NCBI RefSeq assembly: GCF_903819435.1
Contig: NZ_CAIJDP010000082.1
Coordinates: forward strand, 1 to 64,000
Direction: 5' to 3'
DNA length: 64,000 bases
Origin: Flavobacterium salmonis
Lineage (GTDB): Bacteria; Bacteroidota; Bacteroidia; Flavobacteriales; Flavobacteriaceae
The notes beneath the pieces were generated by a model. That model made no database searches. It was not told the DNA's origin and saw nothing but the letters and a program-made list of their open reading frames with translations. Each line of letters opens with the position of its first letter. Positions within the stretch are counted from its first letter, which is position 1. This document shows, one piece after another, positions 7,816 to 18,105 of this stretch. Made by a program: the position numbers and the translations under genes.

Positions 7816-9333
7816 CTAATTTGCTAAAAGCCACATTGTTTTATTAATTTCATCATAACCTCCAAACTGACGGTTTAATGCTTCCATCAAATTTTGGCTG
7901 TTATAATTCAATTCTGAAGAAGGATATAGATATCTCACTGGCATGTTAACTGGACTATTAACGTTTAAGTTCGTTGATGGGTCAATATTAAAATCAGGAT
8001 ATTTATTTCTTCTGTATTCAAAATACGAAGTTTCACCGTCAACTAAAAAATTAAGAAGGTAACGCTGCATCCAAATTTGCTTTAATTGAGTAGCTGCGTC
8101 TGCAGCAAAAGCTGCTTCACCTGTAAAATAAGTATCTATATCATTTTGCACAATAGGATTTCCATGTGCAAAAGAAGCATCCGTGCTCATGACATTTTTT
8201 AAGGCGGCTTTAACTCCATTTTCATAGTAAAGCTGTGCACTTGATGTAGTAATCCAGCCTTTGATACGTGCCTCAGCCAAAATCAATTCCTGCTCAGCAT
8301 AGTTAAGCAGCCTTCTTGGTTCACTATTTTGTTTGGTTTGGTATCTAAGGTTTATTTTAGAATACTGACCACTTGCATAATTGGCATTCATTAGTCCGTA
8401 ATCCAAAGAAGTCTTTACACCTTTATATGCTGTTGCATTACTTTGAGATAATCCTGAAGTAGTCTGGGCTGCCGAAGGTTCTCCAAAATAAAATAATCGT
8501 TTGTCATTTAATCTTTTAAGATTGTCTACCACAATATCACTTAAAATAGTTCTGCCGGTAAACATATCGTTTGTACTGTATAATGGATGCAAGTTTACGC
8601 TATTATACTCTAAACCAAAATAATCAGAATCATCTTGAAGAAGTATATTTTCATTGACTATACTTGCGAATTTCTCTTTAATTTTTAAATCAGCATCACT
8701 CTCTTTTGCACTGAGAGTCATTAGAACTTTAAGTTCAAATGCATTGCAGGCTCTTCTCCATCTTTGGGGATTTCCTTTAAAAATGGTTGGATCGCCATCA
8801 AAAGTCACACCTTGTGAGAATTCAAGACGTGCTTGTTCCAATTCACCAAGGATACCAATAAAAACTTCTTTTTGAGAATCGTATTTTGGTTTGTAATTTC
8901 CTTGCAGTCCAAGATTTGCTTCACTGTACGGGATATCTCCCATTTTCATTGTCAGAAGATAAAAAGTATACGCTCTTATAAAATGACCTATTCCTTTGTA
9001 TGAGTTTTCTGCCGGACTGCCCTGAGCAGCCAGTAACATTTTATCAATATCAGGCAAAATAGTCATTTTGTTAAAACTTGAATTGGCTATTAAGTTATAT
9101 TGGGTTCCCAATTGTCCCTCATTTGCATAACCAACATATTTTGGCAAAGCATTCTCAGCAATATATTCTTTTGCATCACTACCTTGATATTTAGCAACAC
9201 TCAAGATTATATTGGTAGCTAATAGTGAAGCACTTACCTGGGTAGGGGTATTAGGGTTGGTATTGATCTCATCAAAATTACTACAGCCGGAAAACATGAG
9301 CATACCTGTAATTGCTACGATTATTTTTTTCAT
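7816..9333 (-). CDS. SusD/RagB-like outer-membrane lipoprotein (SusD-like_2 type)
   Basis: The 505-residue protein has a lipoprotein signal ending at Cys17 (MLMFSGCSNFDEINTNPN). The NTNPNTPT segment after the lipid anchor and the later RRNKYPDFN and PVRYLYPSSELNYN motifs mark the SusD-like_2 branch rather than classical starch-type SusD. It would sit on the cell surface as the lid over the SusC channel and bind the ligand. It is 35 bp downstream of the susC-like gene, so the two form an operon. The ligand is unknown; the nearby phosphodiesterase and ppk1 favour a phosphorylated or nucleotide-like compound over a polysaccharide (inference). Confidence 0.9.
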   Translation of the reverse strand: MKKIIVAITGMLMFSGCSNFDEINTNPNTPTQVSASLLATNIILSVAKYQGSDAKEYIAENALPKYVGYANEGQLGTQYNLIANSSFNKMTILPDIDKMLLAAQGSPAENSYKGIGHFIRAYTFYLLTMKMGDIPYSEANLGLQGNYKPKYDSQKEVFIGILGELEQARLEFSQGVTFDGDPTIFKGNPQRWRRACNAFELKVLMTLSAKESDADLKIKEKFASIVNENILLQDDSDYFGLEYNSVNLHPLYSTNDMFTGRTILSDIVVDNLKRLNDKRLFYFGEPSAAQTTSGLSQSNATAYKGVKTSLDYGLMNANYASGQYSKINLRYQTKQNSEPRRLLNYAEQELILAEARIKGWITTSSAQLYYENGVKAALKNVMSTDASFAHGNPIVQNDIDTYFTGEAAFAADAATQLKQIWMQRYLLNFLVDGETSYFEYRRNKYPDFNIDPSTNLNVNSPVNMPVRYLYPSSELNYNSQNLMEALNRQFGGYDEINKTMWLLAN

Positions 9334-9368
9334 ATCAATAATTTTAAATTATGTTTACTTTTTTCAAT

Positions 9369-12300
9369 TTAGAATTCAAGCTTAATATTGCAGCCTACAA
9401 AACGTTGTGAGGGATCGCTAAAATTATCAACACCGCCATCCGGATCAGAATATTTAAAATCTTTTGCCCAAAGAAATAAATTTTGACCTATTGCTGATAC
9501 TGTAGCATTTTTTGCTTTTATAAAACTATATACTGACTTAGGAACATTATAAGTGAGTGAGACTTCTCTTAATTTCAAAAAAGTAGTACTATACGTATCG
9601 GCAGGAGATGGATTACCTCCCCAGGCTGTACCCTTATGAATTCTTTTTACATAGTTCTCATAAGTAACAGGCACGTCATTTGAAGCATATTGTCTGGTAT
9701 CACTGGTAATATTTCCATAGGCATTATAAGTTACTGCACCTGAAATTACTTTTACTCCATCTCCAATGTAATTGCTTGTACCTGTGGTAATATCTTTGTA
9801 ACGTATATCATTTACAGAGTCAGGATGGTTTCCGGACTGCCACATGTACATTTCGGTTGTGGTTTGTGCCAAACCTCCTACTCGTCCGTCAAGGGAAATA
9901 TTCAAAGTGAAATTTTTATAACGAAGTGAAGATGTCAGTCCCCAAATCCAATCAGGATCACTATATCCATAAACGGATTCATAAGCAGAATAGACTGGTA
10001 ATCCATTCTCATAAATAACAGCTCCATCGGCACTTTTCTGGAAATCATTTAAAACAAAAGCATCAACTCTGTTTCCCACTTTCACCCATGGCCTGTCTGC
10101 CGAAAATTCTTTGTCCAACTTGGTGTAATAGCGTGCATATTTAGACCAGTTTGCCATTACATCCCATTGCCAGTCTGTTGTTTTTATTGGTGTAAAGTTT
10201 AGTGTAAGTTCAACTCCTCGTCGGGTAATTTCCTGATCTATATTGATATAATTTGAGTTAAAACCTGAAGCACTGCTCACATTTGTTGCGGTTAAAAAGT
10301 CGTACATTCTCTTTGAATAATAGGTGAAATCAAATGATAAACGTTTTTTGAACAAAGTTGCAGCTGTTCCTATTTCCCAAGTACTTGCTGACTCGGGTCT
10401 AACTTGGTTTCCACGTATAACATCAGGATAAGAAGCTGAGTTTAAACCTCCCCAGGCATTGGTGGTAATATTGTAAACCGAATTAATATCATAAACACCT
10501 GCCGGGGTTTTAGATGATGTCCAGGAACCTCGAAGTTTCCATAAGGATAACCAATCAAATTTTGGCAAAACTTCTGAGACTAAAAAACTGCTTGAAACAG
10601 ATGGATAAAGATAAGAACGTGTAGATTCAGGAAGTGTTGAACTCCAGTCCTTTCGTAAAGTACCTTCAAGAAAAGCCATTCCCTTCCACGATCCGGCAAG
10701 TCTTCCATAAAAACTATTTACCTGTCTTTTGTAAACAGAAGAGTTTACAACAGCATTAGTAACAGAAGCTTTTAAAGAATAGAATCCCGGAACAGAAAGT
10801 CCTCCTTGGGTTCTGGCCTCAATACCTTCATCCTGTGTATAATAAATTGTTCCTCCAAAAAGACCCTCAATATCAAAATCATTAATTTTTTTATTTCCAG
10901 TTAAGATAAAATCAGTATTAGAGCTATAACCACTTCCTAAACCTTCATTATAAGATCCTTTTAAAGATTCTCCCCAAATCTCTGTCCCGTTAAGAATAAC
11001 TGTAGAAACACCGGCACCAACCAGAGATCCTTTTGAAATCCTAACAGTCTGCTTGTTATTATAGGTATCAAAACCAGTTCTGACAGTAGCATTAAGCCAG
11101 GGAGCTATTTCATAACTTGCCGAAACAAAACCGTTAAAAACATTTCGATCTAAACTATGTAATCTTTCAAATCTGTCAAAATAAGGATTATTATTTGTAC
11201 CGGTATAACTATTATTTTGCGACTCATTTTTTACAAGCCAATAATCTTTATATTTTCGTATATCGTAATCCGGAGATGACCAAACAAGAATATTATACAT
11301 TGGATCATAGCCCTTATAACCATTAAATCCAATATTTGGCGAGCTTTGCTTATTTATCGATATTGAAGATGATAATTTGAAATTATCTAAACTAATGTCT
11401 CCACCTAATGTATAAGTATATTTATCATATTGAGAATTTGGATATTGCCCTTTATTGCTAACCCAGGTTGCAGATGATCTAAGATTCCCGAATTCTCCTT
11501 GCTGTGTTACACTTAAGTTGTTATTTAAAATATAACCCTGATCCAGAAAGTTTTTAAAATTATCCTTTCCTATTGGTAAATAAGGCATCGATTTATAGGA
11601 TTTACTAACCGGATCCCACTGAACAACTTCTTGCCCTTCCATTGGTACTCCCCAAGAGCCTGTTCCTTTATACATATTGGTGGTAGCATCTATCTGTCTT
11701 CCAAAAGTTGTTTGAGTTTCAGGAATTGCCAGATAACCCGCTGTAAACATAGTACTGCTGTTTACTGATACCGTAAGGCCTTTTTTAGAACTTCCTTTTT
11801 TGGTTGTTACAACAATAGCACCGCTGGCGCCACGATAGCCATATAAAGCTGATGCAGTTGCTCCTTTCAGTACACTTAAAGATTCTATATCATCAGCAGG
11901 AATATCTCTAAGAGTCATGTTTCCATACGGTACTCCATCAATAATTAATAAGGCACTTTCGCCTCGAATTTCAACAGTGGGGGCTTCTGCAAATTCAGTA
12001 CTGTTTTTCACAAGTAAACCTGATACCTTACCAGTTAATGACGTTGCAACATCAACACCTTTAACAGTTTGTACAGAAGATCCTTCTACTTTTTGTACAG
12101 CATACCCCAGAGCCTTTTCTTCTCGTTTAATTCCTAAGGCAGTAATTATTAACTCGTTTAGTGCTTCAGCTTCCTCTTCAAGGGTGATATTGATTATCCT
12201 TTCTTTTTCAACTTTTTGTTTAACGGTCTTAAATCCCATATAAACAAAAACAAGTATTTCTCCTTCTTCGGCCTCAATACTGTATTTTCCGTCTAAATCT

Positions 12301-12779
12301 GTTTGCACACCTACTGATGTTCCTTCAATAAGAATTGTAGCTCCCGGAATGGGTTTACCTAAATTATCTGTAACTGTCCCTGAGATTTTTATTTGCTTTG
12401 CGACATTTACTGCCTTTTTAACTTTAGCAGGACTATTGATTTTAAAAGTAATCAAACCAGTATTTATTTGATAAGCAACGTTAAATTTAACAGCAACTTC
12501 CTTAAGCAGTGCTGCTATTGTTTGTGTTCCTGAACTAACAGGAACTTGAGTTTTAAGTTTTGCAACCTCATCAGAATAAAGTAGCGAAAAATCAGTTTGA
12601 CTTTCAATAGCTTTAAATAATGCTTTGAGTTCATAAACATTTTTTGAAACTGATACTGGAGTAGATTCTGTGCTTTGCGAGTTAAATGCTGACGCAAATG
12701 TCACTTGTGTCCATAACGTAACCAAAAAAAAGAAAAGTATATTCTTTTTATTATTGTTTTTATTTGTTACAAGATACAT
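9369..12779 (-). CDS. SusC/RagA TonB-dependent outer-membrane transporter
   Basis: The 1136-residue protein has a signal segment, an STN domain (about residues 50-110), a carboxypeptidase-regulatory-like beta-sandwich (about 125-210, GTVTDNLGKPIPGATILIEG), a plug with the SusC signature (VEIRGESALLIIDGVPYG and SVLKGATASALYGYRGA) and a large C-terminal barrel ending in an aromatic residue. It imports a ligand delivered by SusD using TonB energy. The STN domain is the part that signals to FecR-type anti-sigma factors, matching the sigma and fecR genes directly upstream. No glycosidase lies in the locus. Confidence 0.95.
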   Translation of the reverse strand: MYLVTNKNNNKKNILFFFLVTLWTQVTFASAFNSQSTESTPVSVSKNVYELKALFKAIESQTDFSLLYSDEVAKLKTQVPVSSGTQTIAALLKEVAVKFNVAYQINTGLITFKINSPAKVKKAVNVAKQIKISGTVTDNLGKPIPGATILIEGTSVGVQTDLDGKYSIEAEEGEILVFVYMGFKTVKQKVEKERIINITLEEEAEALNELIITALGIKREEKALGYAVQKVEGSSVQTVKGVDVATSLTGKVSGLLVKNSTEFAEAPTVEIRGESALLIIDGVPYGNMTLRDIPADDIESLSVLKGATASALYGYRGASGAIVVTTKKGSSKKGLTVSVNSSTMFTAGYLAIPETQTTFGRQIDATTNMYKGTGSWGVPMEGQEVVQWDPVSKSYKSMPYLPIGKDNFKNFLDQGYILNNNLSVTQQGEFGNLRSSATWVSNKGQYPNSQYDKYTYTLGGDISLDNFKLSSSISINKQSSPNIGFNGYKGYDPMYNILVWSSPDYDIRKYKDYWLVKNESQNNSYTGTNNNPYFDRFERLHSLDRNVFNGFVSASYEIAPWLNATVRTGFDTYNNKQTVRISKGSLVGAGVSTVILNGTEIWGESLKGSYNEGLGSGYSSNTDFILTGNKKINDFDIEGLFGGTIYYTQDEGIEARTQGGLSVPGFYSLKASVTNAVVNSSVYKRQVNSFYGRLAGSWKGMAFLEGTLRKDWSSTLPESTRSYLYPSVSSSFLVSEVLPKFDWLSLWKLRGSWTSSKTPAGVYDINSVYNITTNAWGGLNSASYPDVIRGNQVRPESASTWEIGTAATLFKKRLSFDFTYYSKRMYDFLTATNVSSASGFNSNYINIDQEITRRGVELTLNFTPIKTTDWQWDVMANWSKYARYYTKLDKEFSADRPWVKVGNRVDAFVLNDFQKSADGAVIYENGLPVYSAYESVYGYSDPDWIWGLTSSLRYKNFTLNISLDGRVGGLAQTTTEMYMWQSGNHPDSVNDIRYKDITTGTSNYIGDGVKVISGAVTYNAYGNITSDTRQYASNDVPVTYENYVKRIHKGTAWGGNPSPADTYSTTFLKLREVSLTYNVPKSVYSFIKAKNATVSAIGQNLFLWAKDFKYSDPDGGVDNFSDPSQRFVGCNIKLEF

Positions 12780-12824
12780 AATTTGAATATATTTGTTTTA
12801 TGTTAATTATTTGCAATTAATGTG

Positions 12825-12862
12825 ACCCGATAATTGGTGGCCGCCATGTTCGGGTTTTTTTT
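12825..12862. other. Hairpin in the fecR-susC gap
   Basis: ACCCGA (12825-12830) pairs with TCGGGT (12850-12855), with a GC-rich inner part, and is followed by eight T on the plus strand. The genes here run on the minus strand, where no T run follows the stem. It could be a structured leader of susC or a terminator for antisense transcription; direction and role are uncertain. Confidence 0.45.
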
Positions 12863-12898
12863 ATGTTATTTAAGTAGTCTTTTAGTTTTGCATAGGCG

Positions 12899-13870
12899 CT
12901 AGTTTTTACAGGGTTTTAGTTTAATTTTTATGGTGTCCTTTTTAATTGTGCTATATTCCATATCATTAATGAAACGAATACTGCTTAAGATTTTTTCGAT
13001 GTCATTGCCTGAGAAATTTCCACTAATAGTATTGCATTGATAAAGTTTTGAATCCAGTTTCAGTACCACGTTGTATTTTCTTTGGAGTGTTAGTAATACC
13101 TGATCTATCTGAGCGTGATCAAAAAAGATTCTTCCTTCTTTCCATGCCAGGTAATTTGATGATTCTATATTATTGGATCTTATAAGAGACCCCGAAACAT
13201 CGTCATAAGTCACTCTCTGATTTTTAGTGATAATTTCGGATTTAGAGGAATGCTGATCTGTAACTTTTACCTTTCCGGAAACAACCGTTACTGACGCAAG
13301 ACCTTTTTCATAATTGGTTACAATAAATCTCGTACCCAAAACCTGTGTTTTTAAATGAGCTGAAGAAATTATAAAGGGATGTTTTTCTTTGTGTACAACT
13401 TCAAAATAGGCTTCTCCTTTTAAAGTAATTTCTCTGGAATCTTCTCCAAAGTGTTCCGGATAAACTATACTGCTTCCTGAATTTAAATAAACCATGGAGG
13501 AATCAGGTAATCGTACATTTTTTTGCTCACCAAATTGAGCAGTAACAGTAATAAAATGATTCGTTTTAAAAATAGAATTAAAAGTAAACAGCAATGTTCC
13601 TAAAAGTATAACTGCCGCAACAGATGCCGAAATTCTGTAATAAGTTTTCTTTTTTCTTTCTAGCCTTTCTTCTATTTTACGCAAAATATGATCGCCCCAA
13701 ACATTATCAATATCATCTTCTGTAATGCCGTTATCCTGAATTTTGTTAAAATAAGTATCTATTATTTTTTTTTCCTTTTCAGAAGATTTGCCTTCACTGT
13801 ATCTTTTAAAAAGATGCTTGTACTGTTTTTGCATATGACTATTAAATAAGGTCTTTATTATATAGTACAA
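12899..13870 (-). CDS. FecR-family anti-sigma factor
   Basis: The protein has an N-terminal cytoplasmic domain that binds the sigma factor, one transmembrane helix (about residues 95-117, ASVAAVILLGTLLFTFNSIF), a periplasmic FecR domain (VRLPDSSMVYLNSGSSIVYP, then REITLKGEAYFEV) and a C-terminal DUF4974 domain (IDQVLLTLQRKYNVVLKLDS) that contacts the STN domain of the transporter. An internal ATG at 13834 gives a protein beginning MQKQYKHLFKRY, a more usual N terminus than the longer form. It lies between the sigma gene and susC, all on the minus strand, in the classic trans-envelope signalling order. Confidence 0.92.
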   Translation of the reverse strand: MYYIIKTLFNSHMQKQYKHLFKRYSEGKSSEKEKKIIDTYFNKIQDNGITEDDIDNVWGDHILRKIEERLERKKKTYYRISASVAAVILLGTLLFTFNSIFKTNHFITVTAQFGEQKNVRLPDSSMVYLNSGSSIVYPEHFGEDSREITLKGEAYFEVVHKEKHPFIISSAHLKTQVLGTRFIVTNYEKGLASVTVVSGKVKVTDQHSSKSEIITKNQRVTYDDVSGSLIRSNNIESSNYLAWKEGRIFFDHAQIDQVLLTLQRKYNVVLKLDSKLYQCNTISGNFSGNDIEKILSSIRFINDMEYSTIKKDTIKIKLKPCKN

Positions 13871-13952
13871 GAAAAGCAGGCAGCACCTATAAAATTTTTA
13901 AAGGATTACAATTTGTTAACATTCTTAACAAAAAGCTTAAAAATAGCTCTAG

Positions 13953-14534
13953 TCAAGAACAAAAAATAAGAATGGCCAATAATTTAATGTAGTAATCATT
14001 TTCTGTCTTTAACATTTTTAAAGCCTTATTAATTTGATTTTCAACTGTACTTACTGATATCTTTTTATATTCAGCAATCTCTTTAATACTCATATTTTCA
14101 TAAAATCTAAGATTAAAGATATCAAGGCACTTTGGAGGTAAAATTTCATGTGCCTTTTCTCTGACATGCTCAGCTAACCGCTCTTTTGGAAATTCAGCAA
14201 ATTCCTGTTCTTCTATCAATTGCAGAGACTCTTCTAATACTTCTAATTCAAAAGCTGTCAGTTTCTTATTTCTAAGATTTTTTGCGCATTGGTTTCGAAC
14301 TGCCTGAAATAAATATGCAGTGTAATTTTGAATTTCAGTATCATTCATTCGCACCCAAAAATCAATAAATATTTCCTGAATAATATCTTCAGCTGATACT
14401 TTATCACGCAAAATATTAAAAGCAAAAGCATAAAGGGCTTTCCAGTTTTGATGGTAAATTTTATTGAAAACAGTTTTTTTGTTTAAAAAAGTATTTTGTT
14501 CTGCCTTCACTGCATTAGTTTTAGTTTGCTGCAA
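13953..14534 (-). CDS. ECF RNA polymerase sigma factor (FecI-like, Bacteroidetes type)
   Basis: The 193-residue protein has sigma region 2 (about residues 25-95, with SAEDIIQEIFIDFWVR and TAYLFQAVRNQCAKNLR) and region 4 (about 130-185, LPPKCLDIFNLRFYENMSIKEIAE and VSTVENQINKALKMLK). There is no fused anti-sigma domain. The fecR gene follows 82 bp downstream. It should be released when the SusC-like transporter is occupied, and then activate the susCD operon. Confidence 0.93.
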   Translation of the reverse strand: MQQTKTNAVKAEQNTFLNKKTVFNKIYHQNWKALYAFAFNILRDKVSAEDIIQEIFIDFWVRMNDTEIQNYTAYLFQAVRNQCAKNLRNKKLTAFELEVLEESLQLIEEQEFAEFPKERLAEHVREKAHEILPPKCLDIFNLRFYENMSIKEIAEYKKISVSTVENQINKALKMLKTENDYYIKLLAILIFCS

Positions 14535-14664
14535 AGCTATATGGCCCTTATCTAACTTTACTATTTATCAATATGATCTTTTTATTAAATTTTTAATGAA
14601 TAAAAAAACAGGCTTGATAACTTAAAAATGATCTTCATGAAGAGGTAAAATGGTATAATAATAA

Positions 14665-14799
14665 GTTCTATCGAATCTGTAAGCATAAAATATAGGTCTT
14701 TAAGTAATTTTAAAATTAAACTATTAATTTACAGAATGATGTTCATGAGTTTAAGGATTTAAAAGGCAAAGATAAAACTTAGCTTCGATGTGACAGGAC
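14665..14799. repeat. MITE-like 135-bp relic of the IS6-family element
   Basis: The left end (GTTCTATCGAATCTG, 14665-14679) and the next 75 bp align with the left end of the IS copies. The sequence then jumps to the IS right end (AAAGATAAAACTT, then GATGTGACAGGACC, ending at 14799). The whole transposase gene is missing. Such internally deleted derivatives can be mobilised in trans by intact copies; whether this one ever was is not visible. Confidence 0.75.
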
Positions 14800-14853
14800 C
14801 AAATATTTTTATCTTACTAAAAATTATAGCTTACTTTAAATCTGTTAAAAACA

Positions 14854-16872
14854 TTATACCATATTACGTTCAGCAAGCCAATCATAAATTTCGGTTTGTG
14901 CACGTCTTGGTTCATCAATATTTAGAAGGTCTAATTCATTATTTCCTTCACTATTTATGATTCTTCTTTTTGTATTGTCTTCCAGTTGTAACTGGATAAT
15001 TGTATTAATTTCGGCAATGTGTCTTTCATCATACAGCGGAAAAGCAACTTCTATTCTTCTGTTTAAATTTCGGCTTAACATATCTGCAGATGACAAATAG
15101 ATTTTTTCCTCACCATTATTTGCAAATTTGTAAATTCTGGAATGTTCCAGGAACATATCTACAATCCTGTAGATTTTTATATTTTCACTTAAACCTTTAA
15201 TTCCCGGCAATAAATTGCAGATTCCACGTACTATCAATGTCACTTCAACACCTGACCTGCTTGCTTCAATAAGCTTGTCGATAATATCTTTTTCATCCAC
15301 TCCGTTTACTTTTAAAAATACAGCAGCTTTTCTGCCGGCTTTTTTATTTTCTATTTCAGTATCTATTAATTCCAGTAACTTTTCTTTCATATTAAAGCCT
15401 GCCGCCAGAATATCTTTTGGTGCTTCTGCTTTTTTCTTCGTTTTCAAAAAAGTAAAGATTTTTTTCAGATCATCTGTGTATTTTTTTTCTGAGGTAAAAA
15501 AACCAAAATCTGAATAAACATTCGCTGTACTTTCATTAAAATTTCCAGTTGACAAATAATTATAGCATTTTTTATTTCCGTATTTGTCTTTCATTGTTAC
15601 CGTAGCAACTTTAGCATGAACCTTTAAATTCGGCATGCTTTGAATGATTTTTATTCCGGCATTTTTCATTTCGCGGGACCAGAATAAATTATTGTATTCA
15701 TCAAAACGTGCTTTGACTTCTACAAAAACAGTTACTTTTTTACCATTTTTAGCGGCACTTATCAAAGCATTTGCAATTAACGACTGCGATGAAATCCGGT
15801 ATAAAGTAATTTTTATCTCCAGAACGTTTCTGTTAATTGCCGCCTGATTAAAAAACTGCAGTACATAATAATAGGATTGATACGGAAAGTGCAATAATTG
15901 ATTTTGTTTGTCAATAATTTCAAAAACCGACTTCTTGCTTTCAAAAGGCAAATGTTTGAGACCCGGATAATTTGCCCCCTGAAGATTTGGTTTAACCGGA
16001 TTTGGAAACTTGAATAAATCATAAAAATTATGATGGCTTCCTCCTTTTATCATTTCATCTTTTTTAAGTCGAAAAGTTTTTTTACATACCGAAATTGTTT
16101 CAGAATCCATATTAGAATCATACAAAAACCTTGTGGATGAACCTCGTTTGCGTTCTTCAATTTTTGCTTCAATTTTTGCTATCAAATCTCCTGAGTTTTC
16201 ATCTTCTATCAGATAATTTTCATCCCGGTTTAATTTTATGGCATTGCAGGCAACCACTTTTCCGGAAGGAAATATAAGGGATAGACAATTCTTTATTATA
16301 GTATCAATCGAAATAATGTAATGTGTATCTCCCTTACTTTGCAATTGTTTATACCGATCCAGTTTATCCGAAGGAATATTCAGATAAGCATAGTTATAGT
16401 TACCCGAAGTATCTTTTAATTTTACCAAAAAGTATAAACTGCGATTATTTAAGAAATACGTTTTAGGCTGGTTTATTGAAATATGAATGACCTGTATATA
16501 AGAGAGAATGATACTTTTAAAATAATATTCGATCTCCTGCCGATGCTCTTCTAAAAGTTCCTGATTTTCATAATATATAATCTTATTAGCAGCTAATTCA
16601 GGTAATATTGAACTATTCCAAATTGCTCCAAACCTATTTTGCTGGAGATTTACTTCAGTCAGAATTTTATCCAGTAACTCTCTATTCTTTTTTGAATTTT
16701 TAATCACCAGTTTTCTGATTTTAACCCTAAAAAATTCATCCAGGTTAGAAGAATAAATGGCTAAAAATTTAATTCGTTCATATAGTGAATTATTAGCGCC
16801 TTCTGCTTCATCTAAAATGCAGTTATTGAAAGAAAGCCATGATAATTCTGAAGGGATAAGATAGTTTTGCAC
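14854..16872 (-). CDS. ppk1: Polyphosphate kinase 1
   Basis: The 672-residue enzyme polymerises the gamma-phosphate of ATP into inorganic polyphosphate. It opens with the family N terminus (ELSWLSFNNCILDEA, then SSNLDEFFRVK). Both phosphate-transfer histidines are visible: His419 in NLKVHAKVATV, the expected autophosphorylated residue, and His577 in EHSRIYKF. The STGNFNESTANVYSDFG and SSADMLSRNLNRRIEVA segments complete the PLD-like catalytic domains. The length is in the usual 670-700 range. It stands alone between a MITE-like relic and an araC gene. Its position beside a phosphodiesterase-linked SusCD locus suggests a link between phosphate uptake and storage (inference). Confidence 0.96.
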   Translation of the reverse strand: MQNYLIPSELSWLSFNNCILDEAEGANNSLYERIKFLAIYSSNLDEFFRVKIRKLVIKNSKKNRELLDKILTEVNLQQNRFGAIWNSSILPELAANKIIYYENQELLEEHRQEIEYYFKSIILSYIQVIHISINQPKTYFLNNRSLYFLVKLKDTSGNYNYAYLNIPSDKLDRYKQLQSKGDTHYIISIDTIIKNCLSLIFPSGKVVACNAIKLNRDENYLIEDENSGDLIAKIEAKIEERKRGSSTRFLYDSNMDSETISVCKKTFRLKKDEMIKGGSHHNFYDLFKFPNPVKPNLQGANYPGLKHLPFESKKSVFEIIDKQNQLLHFPYQSYYYVLQFFNQAAINRNVLEIKITLYRISSQSLIANALISAAKNGKKVTVFVEVKARFDEYNNLFWSREMKNAGIKIIQSMPNLKVHAKVATVTMKDKYGNKKCYNYLSTGNFNESTANVYSDFGFFTSEKKYTDDLKKIFTFLKTKKKAEAPKDILAAGFNMKEKLLELIDTEIENKKAGRKAAVFLKVNGVDEKDIIDKLIEASRSGVEVTLIVRGICNLLPGIKGLSENIKIYRIVDMFLEHSRIYKFANNGEEKIYLSSADMLSRNLNRRIEVAFPLYDERHIAEINTIIQLQLEDNTKRRIINSEGNNELDLLNIDEPRRAQTEIYDWLAERNMV

Positions 16873-17118
16873 GTTTAATAAGATACTACTACAAGAGAAA
16901 TTGGTTAATACTTTTTATGAATAGATTTGTAAATTTCAGTATTATTTATTTTAAAATATAAATACAGACAAGCAGTTAACTATAATTTAATTTAATGGTA
17001 ACATATTATAATCAGCTCAATAGCATAAAAGCTATTCTCTGAAGATTGTGCAATTATTTTAGAAGCGCCATAAAAATATTCGTATCTGAGGTCCGTTTTA
17101 TTTTTATAAATTTACACT

Positions 17119-18015
17119 ATGAAACAAGCCGAAAGCGTTAGCGATTTTTATAAACGGCTTCCTAGCCATGCACCAGCACTTGTACCCCTTAATAATGCAG
17201 GCATGGGACATATTAACATATTCAGCAGAGATAGCTGCGCGGTGGTAAGTCCTTACAGCCTCCGGGATTTTTATAAAGTTTCCCTAATTATTGGCAAGGG
17301 TAAAATCTATTATGCTGACAAATGGATACAAATCGACCGGCCAGCTCTACTTTTTTCCAATCCTGTCGTACCTTATTCCTGGGAGGCAGAGTCTGAGCAA
17401 CAGTCAGGCTGGTATTGCTTGTTTAACGAAGATTTCATTCAGCATAGCGAGCGTCTGGGAAGCTTACAGGATTCGCCTTTATTCAAAATTGGCTGCAACC
17501 CGATATTCTTTCCTGATGCTATTCAATTGAAGGAACTTTCGTCTCTATACAGGAAGATGCAGGAAGAAATGCTCTCCACTTATCCACATAAGTATGATGT
17601 ACTGCGTAGTTATCTGCATCTGATCATACATGAGGCCATGAAAAATAATCCTGCAACCAATTTTCACACCTACACTAATGCCTCATCAAGGGTTTGTTCT
17701 TTATTTTTGGAATTGCTCGAAAGACAGTTTCCAATTGATTCGCCTGGACTTGTGCTCAAACTGAAAGCCCCTGCCGATTATGCGGCTGCTTTATCGGTTC
17801 ACATCAATCACCTTAATCGTGCGGTAAAGCAAGTAAGCGGCAAGACTACAACTGAGCATATCACTGCGCGCATTATAAAAGAGGCAAAGGCATTATTACA
17901 GCATAGTAACTGGAACATAGCCGATATTGCTTACAGCCTTGGCTTTGAATACCCTTCCTATTTTACTCTTTTTATAAAAAAGCATACAGGTCTGATACCC
18001 TCGCAGCTGAGGTAG
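17119..18015 (+). CDS. AraC-family transcriptional regulator
   Basis: The 298-residue protein has an N-terminal cupin-like sensing domain (about residues 20-160) and a C-terminal double helix-turn-helix (about 220-298, with LSVHINHLNRAVKQVSGKTT, then NIADIAYSLGFEYPSYFTLFIKKHTG). A TATAAATTTAC sequence just upstream may serve as its -7 box. It lies 90 bp upstream of an aldo/keto reductase on the same strand, a pairing common in Bacteroidota, and probably controls that gene. Confidence 0.9.
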   Translation: MKQAESVSDFYKRLPSHAPALVPLNNAGMGHINIFSRDSCAVVSPYSLRDFYKVSLIIGKGKIYYADKWIQIDRPALLFSNPVVPYSWEAESEQQSGWYCLFNEDFIQHSERLGSLQDSPLFKIGCNPIFFPDAIQLKELSSLYRKMQEEMLSTYPHKYDVLRSYLHLIIHEAMKNNPATNFHTYTNASSRVCSLFLELLERQFPIDSPGLVLKLKAPADYAAALSVHINHLNRAVKQVSGKTTTEHITARIIKEAKALLQHSNWNIADIAYSLGFEYPSYFTLFIKKHTGLIPSQLR

Positions 18016-18105
18016 TCTGTTTGAATATTATAACTATCAGTTTGATCATTATAAATTCTGCTGAGTTTGCTAATCTAAATTTGTTGAAACAAAATAAGAT
18101 AAAAA

